64,000 nt of DNA from assembly GCA_012274445.1 (NCBI GenBank), contig JAAROD010000015.1, forward strand, positions 3,224,001-3,288,000. Direction: 5' to 3'. Both the position numbers and the translations under genes were made by a program. The notes under the pieces are model-generated. The model was not told the DNA's origin. It saw only the letters and a program-made list of their open reading frames with translations, and did no database searches. This document shows, in pieces, positions 19,425-30,825 of the stretch (the first letter of the stretch is position 1; each line of letters begins with the position of its first letter). This stretch comes from Sclerotiophoma versabilis (lineage: Eukaryota > Ascomycota > Dothideomycetes > Pleosporales > Didymellaceae).

Positions 19425-21042
19425 AGTTACATGTTGGTCCAGGGCGCCAAACATTCGAAACACAACTGTCAAGGGAAAGAAAGATAAAGAATGAGAGACG
19501 GGTTAGTCGGCAGCGCAAACAGTAATATCAGAAATACAAAAGAGGGGAAAAGAACGGAATCTTCCCAGGCGCGTGGCCACACGAGGATCGGTGGCTTTTC
19601 AAATTCAAGGCAATGCCATCAATCAGCACATACCATGATTCTAGACCAGGATGTCTAAATGAATGTTGCTGAAAAGGAATTGGTGGAACAACCGTCCCTT
19701 GTCCCTCGGGCCTTGTCGCACCAAATTGACTGCTCCTTCAAAGATCCTGGGGAACCTCGTGGCTCACTAGCCGAATGGAGACCAGCTCGTGGAACTAGGG
19801 AACACGCTTACATGGGGTGGGCCCTATTAATCTGTCGATGCCAGTATTAGGCCCGGTGCGGGCTTGCCCGTGGTTGTGAATCGCCAGCACCGGTGATAGC
19901 TGCGCTACAGCTCGCTACAGCTGTCCGCTGGTCACGCATCCTTCGTCGGAAAAGCGTTTAAAACTCCACAATCTGCGGGGTTTAGCCAGCCCTAAGACGG
20001 CTGCGACGAGGTCACAAGAGCGTCGCGTCGACACAACGGGTTCCAGACATTGGCGGAGGAAATCTGGTAGATGAATTAAGGCGTCATCCCGGACAGTGAG
20101 CGCCGCAGGGTAGGGCCGAGTTGCTCTTTCCCATATCATCAAGTGTCTTCCGCATTACGACAGGTCTCTGATGGTGTGAGTGCCAACCCAGGAACAACGC
20201 TGCACACCACGAACGCGCGAGAAGATAGACTTTTCGGGCTGCGTACGTGGTTGGGTGGGGTTGTAACAGTAGTGAGCGACCAAAGGCACCAAAGCTGCTA
20301 GGCGGTTTCGAAGTCGCAATTGCAGCCAAGCAGCGGGACATTTAAAGTGGGAGGCCGGCATCTACCCTGCAATAGGGATGGCGCAAGCGGAGCTCCCGGT
20401 GAACACGACCACGCTACGCTATTTCTTGCCTGTCAATTTCATGCCGCAACGCCAAAGAACGCTCTGACATCACTTGGGCAGCGGCCAGTGGAGATTGTGT
20501 TTATTCTAGAACCCACGCTCTTGGTTCTGTTGTGGAGACGCACGGCGCTGCGACAACAGCGAGGCCCGTGGCTATGACGGGATCCTCAAGGCTACCTGAA
20601 CGGGGCGGAGCTTATATCTGTTTGGGACCCATCGTATTTGAGAGTTTAAACGTTTAGGAGTCTTGACCTGTTCTCATCCCTTTCCGCAAAGCGCGTCGAG
20701 ATTGATCTTTGCGGAGGAACTTGAGACGAGCAAAAAGGCACGAACACCTTGTGAAACAGCATTTGGTTTGTGAAAGGCTGATCGATGTATAAATGGCAGT
20801 GAATTGGAGGTGAGGAACGACTTGATTCGTTGTTGTGCCTCCGTAAGGGAGGCCATAGTAATGCTACAGTATCTATCTGTTCGAGCGCTTTGAGCAATGT
20901 CGCTTGTATATCTCCAAACCGTGCCTCGTTGTCCCATGCCCTTGAACACCGCCGTTTTATGCAAATGCAAATCGCTGTATAACGCCTTTCAAAGTCCCAA
21001 GCGCAGAAAACGGCAAGCTGCCATAAAGTCGTATCATCGTAT
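19425..21042. other. Intergenic, no gene seen
   Basis: About 1.6 kb holding the promoter of the Pth11-like gene and the 3' flank of the Ams2/Spt21-type gene. Only short frames without protein-like composition are present. A tRNA A-box-like string (TGGCGCAAGCGG near 20379) has no matching B box. Confidence 0.5.
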
Positions 21043-24000
21043 CTAGTCTGCCTCGGGAGCCTCAGGTGTCTCTGCCAGATCCTGACTGGTCGCCTCCGGA
21101 CTTGTCTGCGTCTCGGTGACCTCCGTGTTTCCGTTGCATCGTGTTTTCGTAATCTCAATCTCTTCCATTTCAACAATGTCTGTGTTTTCATCGTTATTGC
21201 CAACGACCTCCTCAATCATTGAGGCAAAGTCTACAGTGATGCCGCCAACAGTCATCTTGAGCATAGTGGTCTCACCAGCACCATCAGTCAAGTCTGAACC
21301 ACCTTTCGAGTCGTTGTTTAGATCAAGCATGATAGTGTCACTGCTAAACATATTTGCGTCATTCCACAGACCGACGGAGGATGTGGCGGGGTCCTCGTAC
21401 AGGTCGAAGCCAAGTCCCAACATGCCAGCCTTCGCCGGCGAACTCGATACGGGCATATCGCTCGAAAGGAAATCATCTTTGAAAAGATCTGAGAAGTGCG
21501 CACCACTAGCGTGACCGGGAGTGCCGAATACGGGGAAAGCAGAGAAGTCAAACACTTGAGGTGGAGATGAGTTGTTGACATCAGACAGCATCGCGTTGAG
21601 TTGCCGAGTGAAAGGAGTTTCCGGCGCAGCTGTGGCAGGACGCATGGTCCGCGGCGTGAATATGCTTCGCGATGGCGTCATCGCTTGGTCGGCGTCATCA
21701 GCATCATGTCTTGGAGTTAGGGGCAACCGACGACGAGAGCCTGGGGTAGGAGTTTTGAGGAGATCTGTGAAAGCATCGTCTTTCCTTGGGGTAGTTTTCT
21801 TCGTAGTGGTCTTTGCAGGACCCGGAGTCTCGAACAGAAACGCTAGATCGTCGTGTCCCTGATCAGGCGCTGATGGTGGACAATTCTCTTTATCGGTTTC
21901 TCTTTCATCCCCAGTCGCTAACGTTGGCACATCAGGTTGAGCTAGTGTGGCAGGCAAGGCAGCCGCAGAGGACACTGCGGCTGTGTTCGGCCTGTCCGGA
22001 ACGTCTGATGTGTCTTGCGCAGTCGGCGGTGCAAGTGATTCAGATGAAGCAGATGCAGCAGATATAGCGGGTGCAAGCGTAGGTGGCGGAATAAGCTGAC
22101 TAGGAATACGCTTATAAACGGTCGTGTCCATCTTGCATGGTACGCATTCATCAAAGTCTAGTCCATGCGAAACACAGCGTCCGCATGGTCGCTGACGATC
22201 GCACAGTTTTTTGACTTTCTTGCACCGCTCGCATCGAGGGTTCTCAGGTGCTGCCTCTCCCTTCTGAACAACTTGCTGGGAGGATTTGATAGAGCTTGAT
22301 CGTGCCGAGTCGAGTGATTTGACCTCACCGTTCTTGCGTGGAGATGGGAAAAGCAGTCGACGAGTAGGTTTGGGAGTTAAGTCAGGATCGCCGTCTACAG
22401 ACGAGTCTTTTTCCCTTCGGAACCCTGCCGGACTAGACTGAATCGCTCGTTCTAACGCAGCTGCAGCTTCAGCTTCAGCGCTAGCACGGACTTCATTTTG
22501 ACTTGTAACTTCGTCGTTCGTTGGAGGACTTGAGGCTCGTGGTTTAGTAGACGGTGGAGGCATCTCTTTGTCAGCTTGACTGTCAAAAGACTCATCACCC
22601 GCCTGCTGCTTCTCTGGACCCATAGCATCTGAAGGGGGTATGACGGCATCAGATGTGATATCGTCAGTCTGACCTTGCGGCTTACTACGTGTGCTTGGTA
22701 TACGTCTCCGCTGTGAGGACGCTTTGGATGCCTTCGCCGATTTGCCCCACATGCTTTGTGGACGTGATTTGCCGTTTTTGACAAGCCAAAGACCACACGG
22801 ATTGCACAGGTTCATTGTCTCGTAGAGATTGGCCTGCTTTTCTTCGTTCGTGATCTTGTTCCTGTAGATGCGATACATCGGCTCGCCACCTTTTTCTGGG
22901 TCTGTCTCAATGACTTCGTAAGCCACAATACCAGTAGGAGACAACACAATTCCTTCGGGTGTGCCAAACTCGATGCGAGTGTATGGCTTCCTCCAGGTCG
23001 GAGTCTCAATCTCCCCACAGTTGTGACAGTGGTCGGGCATGTCTCCACTTGCAAGTGCACTTTGAAGCTTTTCCTTGATGTACTTCTTCCGCTTGGCATG
23101 TGACCCGCTCCGTGGAGCTTCAGGTTTGACTGCCGTGGAGTCGGATGGCGTAGGAGCATCTGACATGGGCTCTGCAGCTCCAGACCAGGTGTGAGATCTG
23201 GGAAGACCTCTTGACTTTGACACTTTAGGTCGTTTGCCTGGGGCATTTGGTGTAGCTTCGCGACTATAGACCTGTACTGCGGCTTCGCTGTCAGGTGAAC
23301 CTTGAGAGAATATAGAATCTGGCGAGCCTGCCTTTCTGGTCGTTTGTGTTTGCTCAATGGGAGGAAAGGGGAATGAATCTGTAGGTGGGCGTCGTGGTCT
23401 CGCACCGGCAGTCGAGCCTTCCTGTAAAGTTGGAGACCGAGGGAGATCTGGCACTTTCGCTGTTGAAGCACCCGACCGAACAGGCTTTGAATTGAACATC
23501 TCGGTTTCGATGCTCTGAGCGACCTGCTTATAAGGGTCTCGTGTGAATGACCTTGGGGGTGGAACATAGGTTTGAGGCAGCCGCTCTGAGGGACCTGGAG
23601 TGACCTCTTGCCACGGCTTGTGTGATTTATCGTAAGGGGCGACTTCCATCCGGGCAAGCTGCTTGCGACGTCTCGTCGCGTCTCTTACCGCGTCTCTCGC
23701 TGCATTTCTCGCTAATGAGTCACTGCCTTCCGGTACCGTACTGCCGGCCCCAAGTTGATCTTCTTCCCTGCTCAATGGCACGTCACTAACAAAGCCTGAA
23801 TCCGTCAGCTGGGGGAAGGTTGGCAAAATCGGACTTGAGGGTGTTGGTGAGGTGCGTTGGCAGACTATGGGCGGCGAGGACGGTATATCTCTGGGTGTAT
23901 CATCAGGACTCCCCTCTTTTTCATCGTCACCCGAGTCTACAACAGTGTCAGAAAAAGCACCGGTATCATATGGTGATACATATGGCCGTCCTGTATCCAG

Positions 24001-25345
24001 GGATCCGTGGCGTAAAGCACTTGGAGCTGGCACACGTCGAAGCTGTCGTGCGCCGAACGCTCTATCACCTGGCCGCGGTGTTGGCGCTCGAGGTTGCATC
24101 TCAGCGTCGGCAAAGTTGGAGGCTGCGTTGGCAGCAATTGGTCTGTGTAGCCAGACGGACGAGGCCGTGGCAGCAGTCTTATGCAAAGAATCGTTGCGAG
24201 CTGTCAGAGGCGTGTTACGTGGTCTGGTTGCCTGGGTGATGCGTGCCCTCTTTTTCGGTGGCCCGTCCTCCTGAAACTCAATGATGTAGTGTGGATCAGC
24301 TTGACATTGCTGCGAATTTGTTGACATTTCGCTTCGAACAGATGCCCGTGAATTAGGGCGTGGCTCGGGGTTGTATGGAACATGACGGAAGGAGGCGATG
24401 CTGTGTGCGGGACTAGAGGCTCGCGATGGCTGAGACATGAAGGATGCATTCGACTGTTTGTAGAAGGAATCGTTCCGAATGGGCTCCTGTGACGGGCTGT
24501 GGCGTGTGAGCATCTGGTGAAACGGCTCGTAGCCACCAGTAGACGAACGGTATGGAGGTTGTGCAGGAGTGTTCGGCGATGGTTGTGCCAGCTGGCCAAG
24601 GGTGGGATTCTCCTTAAGAAAGTCGGACCATGCGGTGTAGTCGAAGCCGTCGGGCATGATCTGGCTCAGGCTGTGATAGCGCTCCATGTTTTCCACATAC
24701 TCTTTCTGCATAGACGTAGGCACAGGCACGAGCTTGAGCTTCACCTCCAACGTCTCTTTGATACCGTTCGAGAAAAGGCCAAGAATGTTCTTGCACACGC
24801 GACCAGTAACCATCGTTTGCGAGTCTTCGGCGGGAGCATTGGGCGTAGCTGAAGCGGAGGCGAGGATCCAGGAAAGCATGCCTTGACCGACAAGGGGTGT
24901 TTCGTATTCGGAAAAATCGTATGCGTATACGGTGTAGTCGTGACCAAGTTTAGCAGTAAGTTCGGGGCTGTGGCGGTAAGTATTGTTTTACACAGCTCCA
25001 GCACTCATTCTGAGGAGCATACCTCGCGGTGACGATGGCTTGAATGCATGTCTTGAGCTCGATGACACCAACCTGTGTGTTCTCGTCGAGAGATACAACA
25101 GGGATACTGAGGGCGTTTGGCAGACGTGCCAGACAGTTCGACTTGTTCTGATCGTCGAACGTGTAGAGTACCTTGACTATAAAATGCCTTTGGTTAGACA
25201 GAAGCCATCAGCGGTGCTAGACATGCTTGCCTCGCATTGCACGACGTGGTATGCCGCTTGTGTTGTCGTCGTCGCTGGCAGCTGGCGACGCAGACGCCTG
25301 CTGCATGGCACCATTCCCCACGGCCATGGTGGATAGAGTCGACAT
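21043..25345 (-). CDS. ams2: Ams2/Spt21-type regulator with GATA-like and Zn2Cys6-like fingers
   Basis: Three exons (25231-25345, 25023-25176, 21043-24967) encode 1397 residues. The N-terminal Ams2/Spt21 domain (about residues 37-175) reads VKVLYTFDDQNKSNCLARLP, GVIELKTCIQAIV and ETPLVGQGMLSWILAS. A GATA-like finger follows at about 735-815 (HCHNCGEIETPTW, then NLCNPCGLWLVKNGK), with an unusually long insert between the Cys pairs. A second cluster at about 1000-1030 (CERCKKVKKLC, then CGRCVSHG) fits the Zn2Cys6 spacing. The rest is Ser/Pro-rich and disordered. Family members control histone gene expression and centromere or silencing functions. The first intron uses a GC donor (GAG|GCAAGC). 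The start is the first ATG after an upstream in-frame stop (MSTLSTMAVGNG). It is divergent from Sm D2. Confidence 0.9.
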
Positions 25346-26031
25346 GGCTGCCTAGGAGTTGACCGAGGGTAGGCTGGCCGTGTTGTGGAGAAGGTGAGGG
25401 ACTGAGGGCGCGTTATGAAGGGGTCGGAATCGAGATCGCGGGATCCACACTAGAGGACGCGAGGTTGGGCGATCATTGCTCGAGCACGCGACGTGAACCG
25501 CGCAAGACGAGGAAAGTTCTCAAAACTCGGATAGTGATGCTGTAAAAAGGTCCGCGAGACTCCTTCTATGCCTTCCGGGGTCTGCAGTGGTTCCCAGACG
25601 CAGCTGCACGCGTAAAAAAGAGTGACCGAGGGCGTGAGAGCGTCGCGATGACGATGTGGTGGTTCTTGAAAGAGAAGCACAAGCGCGGTAGGTTTCGACG
25701 CGTTGATTGGTACGCGTGGCTGACTAAGAATTCCACTATCGTCTTTGCGTCGCAACTAGCGGACTTCAACTTCTTGCCTGACGCCTACAACCGCCGGAAC
25801 AACTCCATCCAAGCGCGTTGCCGTGGTATCACCCTCTAACATAGCTGGTCAGTCCTTCTCATACCGTCTGTGCGTCACGTGAGCTCGGCTTCAGAGCTTT
25901 GCGACACTTCTGTGTCCGGCACACAGCTGTCCTTCACGAGCAGAAGCTGCTGCTGCATCGGCTAACATATCACAAGATCTGATTGTCGCCTACACACTCC
26001 ACCGCTCCGACAAACCTCAACACTCGACAGG
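25346..26031. promoter_or_regulatory. Divergent promoter of the Ams2-type gene and Sm D2
   Basis: 686 bp between the two start codons. Two short frames in this interval (around 25450-25755 minus and 25648-25839 plus) overlap each other and show no motif. No TATA box was recognised. Confidence 0.55.
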
Positions 26032-26533
26032 ATGGTTGACGCAAAGATTCAGTGCGTCCATCCTCCTCTCACTCAACCTGCACACGCTGACACACTACAG
26101 AGAGCTTCTCTCGAAGCCGCGGTCAGAATTGACGTATGTCCATCCCACGCCCCAAAAACACGCACATGATACTGACATCAGCGCAGCGAGTACGAAGTTG
26201 CCCAAGTCGAGGAGCACGAGCTCACCACCGGACCCCTCTCCATTCTCCAGACTGCTGTTCGCTCGCGCACACAAGTCCTGATCTCCTGCCGAAACAACCG
26301 AAAGATTCTCGCACGTGTCAAGGCCTTCGACCGCCACTGCAACATGGTCCTCGAGAACGCGAAAGAGATGTGGACTGAGACCCCGCGGTTAGCAAACGGC
26401 GCCCCGGGAAGGAAGGTCAACAAGGACCGTTTCATCTCGAAGCTGTAGGTCACCCCCGCCCTTTCTTTTGTTTGTTGCTAACAGTTACAGTTTCCTCCGT
26501 GGCGACTCCGTCATTCTTGTTTTGTTGTCTTAA
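26032..26533 (+). CDS. SMD2: Small nuclear ribonucleoprotein Sm D2
   Basis: Four exons (26032-26051, 26101-26133, 26187-26444, 26491-26533) give 117 residues, the normal length. Sm D2 is one of the seven Sm proteins that ring the U1, U2, U4 and U5 snRNAs. The Sm1 motif is RTQVLISCRNNRKILARVKAF, and DRHCNMVLENAKEMW is diagnostic of D2. The Sm2 motif is split by the last intron: KDRFISKL in exon 3 and FLRGDSVIL in exon 4. If that intron is retained, a TAG is read at once and the Sm2 strand is lost. The gene ends 142 bp from the convergent dihydroxyacetone kinase gene. Confidence 0.95.
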
Positions 26534-26675
26534 GCGCGTTGGAAACATGGCGGTGGCGGATTTGGAATACGACACCGATCACGATCTTGGAGTTTGGAAG
26601 GCATTAAAAGTTACATATCGATCGCACCGCCAGCGAGCACCACCGAACGAATCAATCAAGCGATACCCTCCACCT

Positions 26676-28638
26676 TTACTTCTTCAATCCCTCATTCAGG
26701 CCCAGCAGTAGTTCAGCGAGACCGTGGGCACCGGGATCTGGGACCTCCTGGAACCCTTGGCCTCCAACGTACACGGTTCTGCCTAAGCTCGCTTTCATAC
26801 CCTTGGTTCCTTGCGCGCCCTTCTGCGCGGCTGCAGCAGCCTCGTCGATACTTCCTGTGTTGGACAACGTTTCGACGAAGGGGTGCAATGCATCAATCAA
26901 CGTTCGATCTCCAGGCTGAGCGGGCGTGTACTTGCCAAGAGATTTGAGAGACGAGTCTAAGGCTTTAGCCCAGATATCGGGAGTCACTGGCGCTGGTGAA
27001 AAGGGCGCGTTTTGTCGTAGTCCGTGGGCGAGCGCATTCAAAAAGATAGCATAGATGGCACCGGAAGTTCCGTCCATAGACACCTCTACGACCTGGATAA
27101 TGTTGTTAAGAAGGATCAGAAGATCGTCTGTGCTCTTTGCTCTGTCCAACATCTTGAGAATGGCTGGACCGTGTCAGCCTAGGCAACATAGCACGTGATG
27201 AGTGACCTACACTCTGCGCCCCGCTTTAAGCCAATGCCGCAATCTCCGTCCCCGACTATTGTGTCATACTTTGTAACATCAGGCTCGACCGAGATGAGTC
27301 GCTCTAACGCCGTCTTCAATGCTGACTGGGCTTGTGTAGGGTTGACTGACAGTGATTAGCGTTAGGCAGTGTAAGAATCGGTCTTTGTAACATACTCCTG
27401 AGTGTGCTGGGCTGGATCTCCTCAGCATCTGTCTGCTTCTCCTCCGCTGCTGCCTGTTCTCGCTTTTGCCACGTGCGACTGCTGATTGCTGCAGACCAGC
27501 CACTTGCCTCGGCCGGTGCGTCTAGCAACTCTAGCAGTGAAGGACCGCTGCCGAGTTGTAGATCAGCTACTTTGAGCAAGCTGATGCTGAAACCAAGGCC
27601 GTTCAAGCTTGTCATGAAAGTTCCTGATAGTATCCGGACGGGCTTGATCTTGAATCTACCCTCCAATTGCTCGACAACCTCATTCGTGATTCCTCCCAGT
27701 TCCAGTGGGCTTACACCACCAAGGTTGTTAACGAGAAGTACGACTTCGTCCTTCTCGTTGATACTCGAGAAGCTGCGGTCTTGATCTGCGGTATTCAAGC
27801 AGTGCTCAAGCATTGTCTTTACCAGCCCAGGCAGGTCAGTCGACTTGCGCTCAGACCCAGCTTCGTTGTGGATACCCATACCAATCTCGACTTCACCCTC
27901 CTTCAATTCATCATCCTCGGGCTCTCTGCGCCCAGGGACATGGACATGCGACAAAGAGCTCCCAATGGAGACTGTGTTATCAGCAACGATCTGTGCCACC
28001 CTGGTGACATCCTTCAAACTCGCCCTACACACTGTCAGCACACCCTAAAACACGTCCTCAAGGCAATTGAACTCACCCTCTCGCCGCTAGCGCACCAGCA
28101 ACCTTCTGCACAAGCACCGTCCCGGCAATGCCTCTGCGTCCAACCTTCCCGCCTTTTGCTCTCCCCACTCCTGCATCATCCCCGACAACAACCATATCTA
28201 CCTCAATCCCCGCTGCTCTCGCTTTCTCAACTGCCATACCGAAATTCAGCACATCCCCTGTATAATTCATCACCACAACCAAGACACCCTTCTCTTTACT
28301 TACACGGTGCAAAATGCATCGTCTAACCTGTTCAGCGGATGGAGATGCGAATATTGTGCCAGCCACAGCGCCGCTGAGGAGTCCGGGGCCCACGAAGGAA
28401 CTGAAGGAGGGTTCGTGGCCGGAGCCTCCACCCGAAACGATGGAGACTTGAGATTTAGCATTCTTGGTGTATATGATCTTGTTCTCGATGTCGCAGCGCA
28501 CGGAGGGGTTGGTGTGGGGGATACTGAGGAGCGCGGTGTTAACGAGATGGGTAGAGTCGTGGATGAAGTGTTTTGCTGGTGATGTTAGCTGTTAACCTGT
28601 TTCTCGAGATGTGTAAGGTGAGTGTGCATACACGACAT
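26676..28638 (-). CDS. DAK1: Dihydroxyacetone (glycerone) kinase
   Basis: Five exons (28632-28638, 28077-28575, 27396-28024, 27211-27345, 26676-27163) give 585 residues, typical of the single-chain ATP-dependent enzyme. It phosphorylates dihydroxyacetone to its phosphate in the cytosol, in glycerol use and detoxification. The DhaK half contains SGGGSGHEPSF (His57) and GMGIHNEAG (His221, the expected covalent substrate-binding residue). The DhaL half has the nucleotide and Mg-binding VGDGDCGIGLKRGAE and the helix DGTSGAIYAIFLNAL. Exon 1 is only 7 nt (ATGTCGT), spliced to give MSSKHFIHD. All phases close. Confidence 0.95.
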
Positions 28639-29409
28639 CGTGTTGATTTGAGAGCAATTGATGCTCTCTAATGACCTAGATCGAATGTAAAGCTCACGAA
28701 GTGATACAGAAAGTGAGGTAGAAATCAGGTCATCTTCAATTGATCTATACCCAACACCGCATCCTTGATCGCGTGACCTAGCCTCCTTCGCGCATCCATG
28801 CGGAGCACGTCCGGCTGTGCCTAACCCGGCAACAGCTTGGGTGATGTTGACAAGAGTGAGGGGTTAGTGGGGCGTTTTGGTGAGCTCCCCGCGTTGCCGG
28901 ATGACCCAAACAAGTGACGTAGGCTACGCCTGCCTATTTGGGTGGAACGACTAAAGTTCAACACCGTGAACTTGTTGTGATTTTTTGCGTTATTCGGAAT
29001 GAATGGCACTCGTATCAAGGGCTTTTCAGGTTCGTTGAAAAACAGTAAAGGGGTTTGAGCGATGGAGGCTCTGCCTGCCACATCGCAGCTGTCGACATTG
29101 ATTGCCTGCGCAGACCAACATTTTCACGAACATTATATGACTTCGAGATGCAAGGCACTTTATAGCCATATTTCGCTCTAATCCTAATCACGATTCGTCC
29201 CATAAATCGGCATCAACGCAAGAACTTTACCCGCTTGCTGGACTAGTAGATCGAGCTACATATCACCTCAGAACATCCAGCGCTCTTGCAGACATACTCA
29301 ACACCCGAACGCAGACCCAAGAGCCTCACGGACTATAAGTAGCCCTACCAGGCACAAACCCCCTCGCCTTGGGGTTCAACTCCTTAACCGTTCGCTCACC
29401 AGACAATAC
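28639..29409. other. Intergenic, promoter region of DAK1
   Basis: About 770 bp upstream of the kinase start. No coding-like frame and no RNA gene was recognised. A tRNA B-box-like string near 29363 (GGTTCAACTCC) has no A box or acceptor stem at the right distance. Confidence 0.5.
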
Positions 29410-29730
29410 TCACCCTCCAGTTACCGTCGAGGACACAGTCAACCCTCCATCCTCATATCCGTCATCGCTGAATGCACCAGGATCCACATAGTTGGACGAT
29501 GACGATGGAGAATGTGAGCAGCATGTTGAAGAATTAGGATTAGATCCCGTCAAAGTACCTATGTTATAAGTTGAAGAGGGAGACGAAGTGCCCCATGTTG
29601 AGCCGCTGCCTATGCCCGTGACGGACAGTATTGTGGACAGTGGTGAGGTAGTCGGTATTTGAGATTCGAGCATGGACGGACGGTTGGCACAGTCAGTTAT
29701 GGGGCTGGAAAAGAGTTGGTTGGAGGACAT
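29410..29730 (-). CDS. Possible small Ser/Thr-rich protein, unknown
   Basis: An open frame of 106 residues from MSSNQLFSSPITDC. The protein is rich in Ser, Thr, Gly and Pro (GTSSPSSTYN, then SHSPSSSSNYVD) and ends SDDGYEDGGLTVSSTVTGG. It has no family match that I recognise and no signal peptide. It could be a lineage-specific small gene or chance. A similar Ser/Thr-rich frame lies just upstream on the same strand, so both may be exons of one gene. Evidence is weak. Confidence 0.3.
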   Translation of the reverse strand: MSSNQLFSSPITDCANRPSMLESQIPTTSPLSTILSVTGIGSGSTWGTSSPSSTYNIGTLTGSNPNSSTCCSHSPSSSSNYVDPGAFSDDGYEDGGLTVSSTVTGG

Positions 29731-30002
29731 AAGATGAGGCAATGGGTGGTAAGGTGCGTGACGTTGTGAATGAATTGGTGGGAGCATGTGATGAACGACT
29801 TCACGGAGATGAACAGTGAATAGCATAACTCCTCGTATGTTGACCCGAAAGTGAAGATATGTGTGTTTTGCGACGTAAATATGCCCTCATCGTGTCGGAA
29901 TTCTGGTTAACATTAGCACAGATACCATCATCCATGGGACTTCGCACTTACACCCAACCCACCAAGAACTATATAAGCGACCAGCGCTTATCTGTCTCGC
30001 CT

Positions 30003-30395
30003 TCACATAACAGCACACTGCACCCCGCGTATGCTACCTTTCCCACCTCCCACAATCACCATCATAGCTGCCTGAACTTGAAACTCAACATTTCTCGACT
30101 TGCTCTTCCATACAAGTTTCTTTGCTGGGTCGCCATCTCCATCTTGCGAGATGTTGGATGTTGCAGGCTCGAGTGTGGTCAATTGCGATGTTATAGACGC
30201 GGTCGCCGTTGAGGGCGTTGTCTGAACATAATCTTCGATGACACTATGGATACAGTCGGTGGATGGTCTAGACAGAAGCACAGAGTTCAAGTGCTCGGCT
30301 ACTGTTGGCATCGTTTGCTCTGTGACTGTGTCTGTGGGGGTTCGTAGAGAAAGAACAGGGGCAAGGACGGTGATGGCTTCTGAGGGTTGAGCCAT
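30003..30395 (-). CDS. Possible small Thr/Ser-rich protein, unknown
   Basis: An open frame of about 130 residues from MAQPSEAITVLAPVL. It is rich in Thr, Ser and Val, with no transmembrane segment and no recognised motif. The C-terminal part (KLVWKSKSRNVEFQVQ) is more balanced. It precedes the other small frame on the same strand by about 270 bp. It may be a real small gene, an exon, or noise. Confidence 0.3.
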   Translation of the reverse strand: MAQPSEAITVLAPVLSLRTPTDTVTEQTMPTVAEHLNSVLLSRPSTDCIHSVIEDYVQTTPSTATASITSQLTTLEPATSNISQDGDGDPAKKLVWKSKSRNVEFQVQAAMMVIVGGGKGSIRGVQCAVM

Positions 30396-30825
30396 GGCGT
30401 ATGCTCGTGGACGAAGAATCGAAAGGGTCCGCTGGGATGGATGGGCTCTGTTTGGTGGGTGAGAAGCTGATCTTTGTGCTCCGAGGTGAGTAGGTTCGTG
30501 GGAGTAGTGCAATGTTGTAGGATTGAAGTTGAGCGTGCTGCAACTTATGTCGAGTTCGAAACGTGTCGGCAGCTTTGCTTAGTATTGTTACAGCTTGCCA
30601 TTATCGTCTAGTATACGTACCTCTGATACTGTTACCATTGTCTTCGCTTGGATCGGCGGCTGGAGAGGGCAGGTGAAGGTGAGTGTTGGGGGAACAATAG
30701 CTAGAGGCTAATACGAGGCGATGAAACGCCTTTGCGACAAGGCAGTAAGGTTGGTCTTCCGGTGATATTCGAAAGTCATGTTACTCGTAGTGATAGGTGG
30801 GTATTGTAGGTATTCGACAGTTCTT

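Noticed and set aside
20370..20420. Possible tRNA around an A-box-like TGGCGCAAGCGG
   Set aside because: No B box follows within a plausible distance.
22812..24274. Several frames of 130-280 codons on both strands
   Set aside because: They lie within the large exon of the Ams2/Spt21-type gene and lack conserved segments.
29340..29420. Possible tRNA around a B-box-like GGTTCAACTCC
   Set aside because: No A box at the correct distance, and the 5' and 3' ends do not form an acceptor stem.
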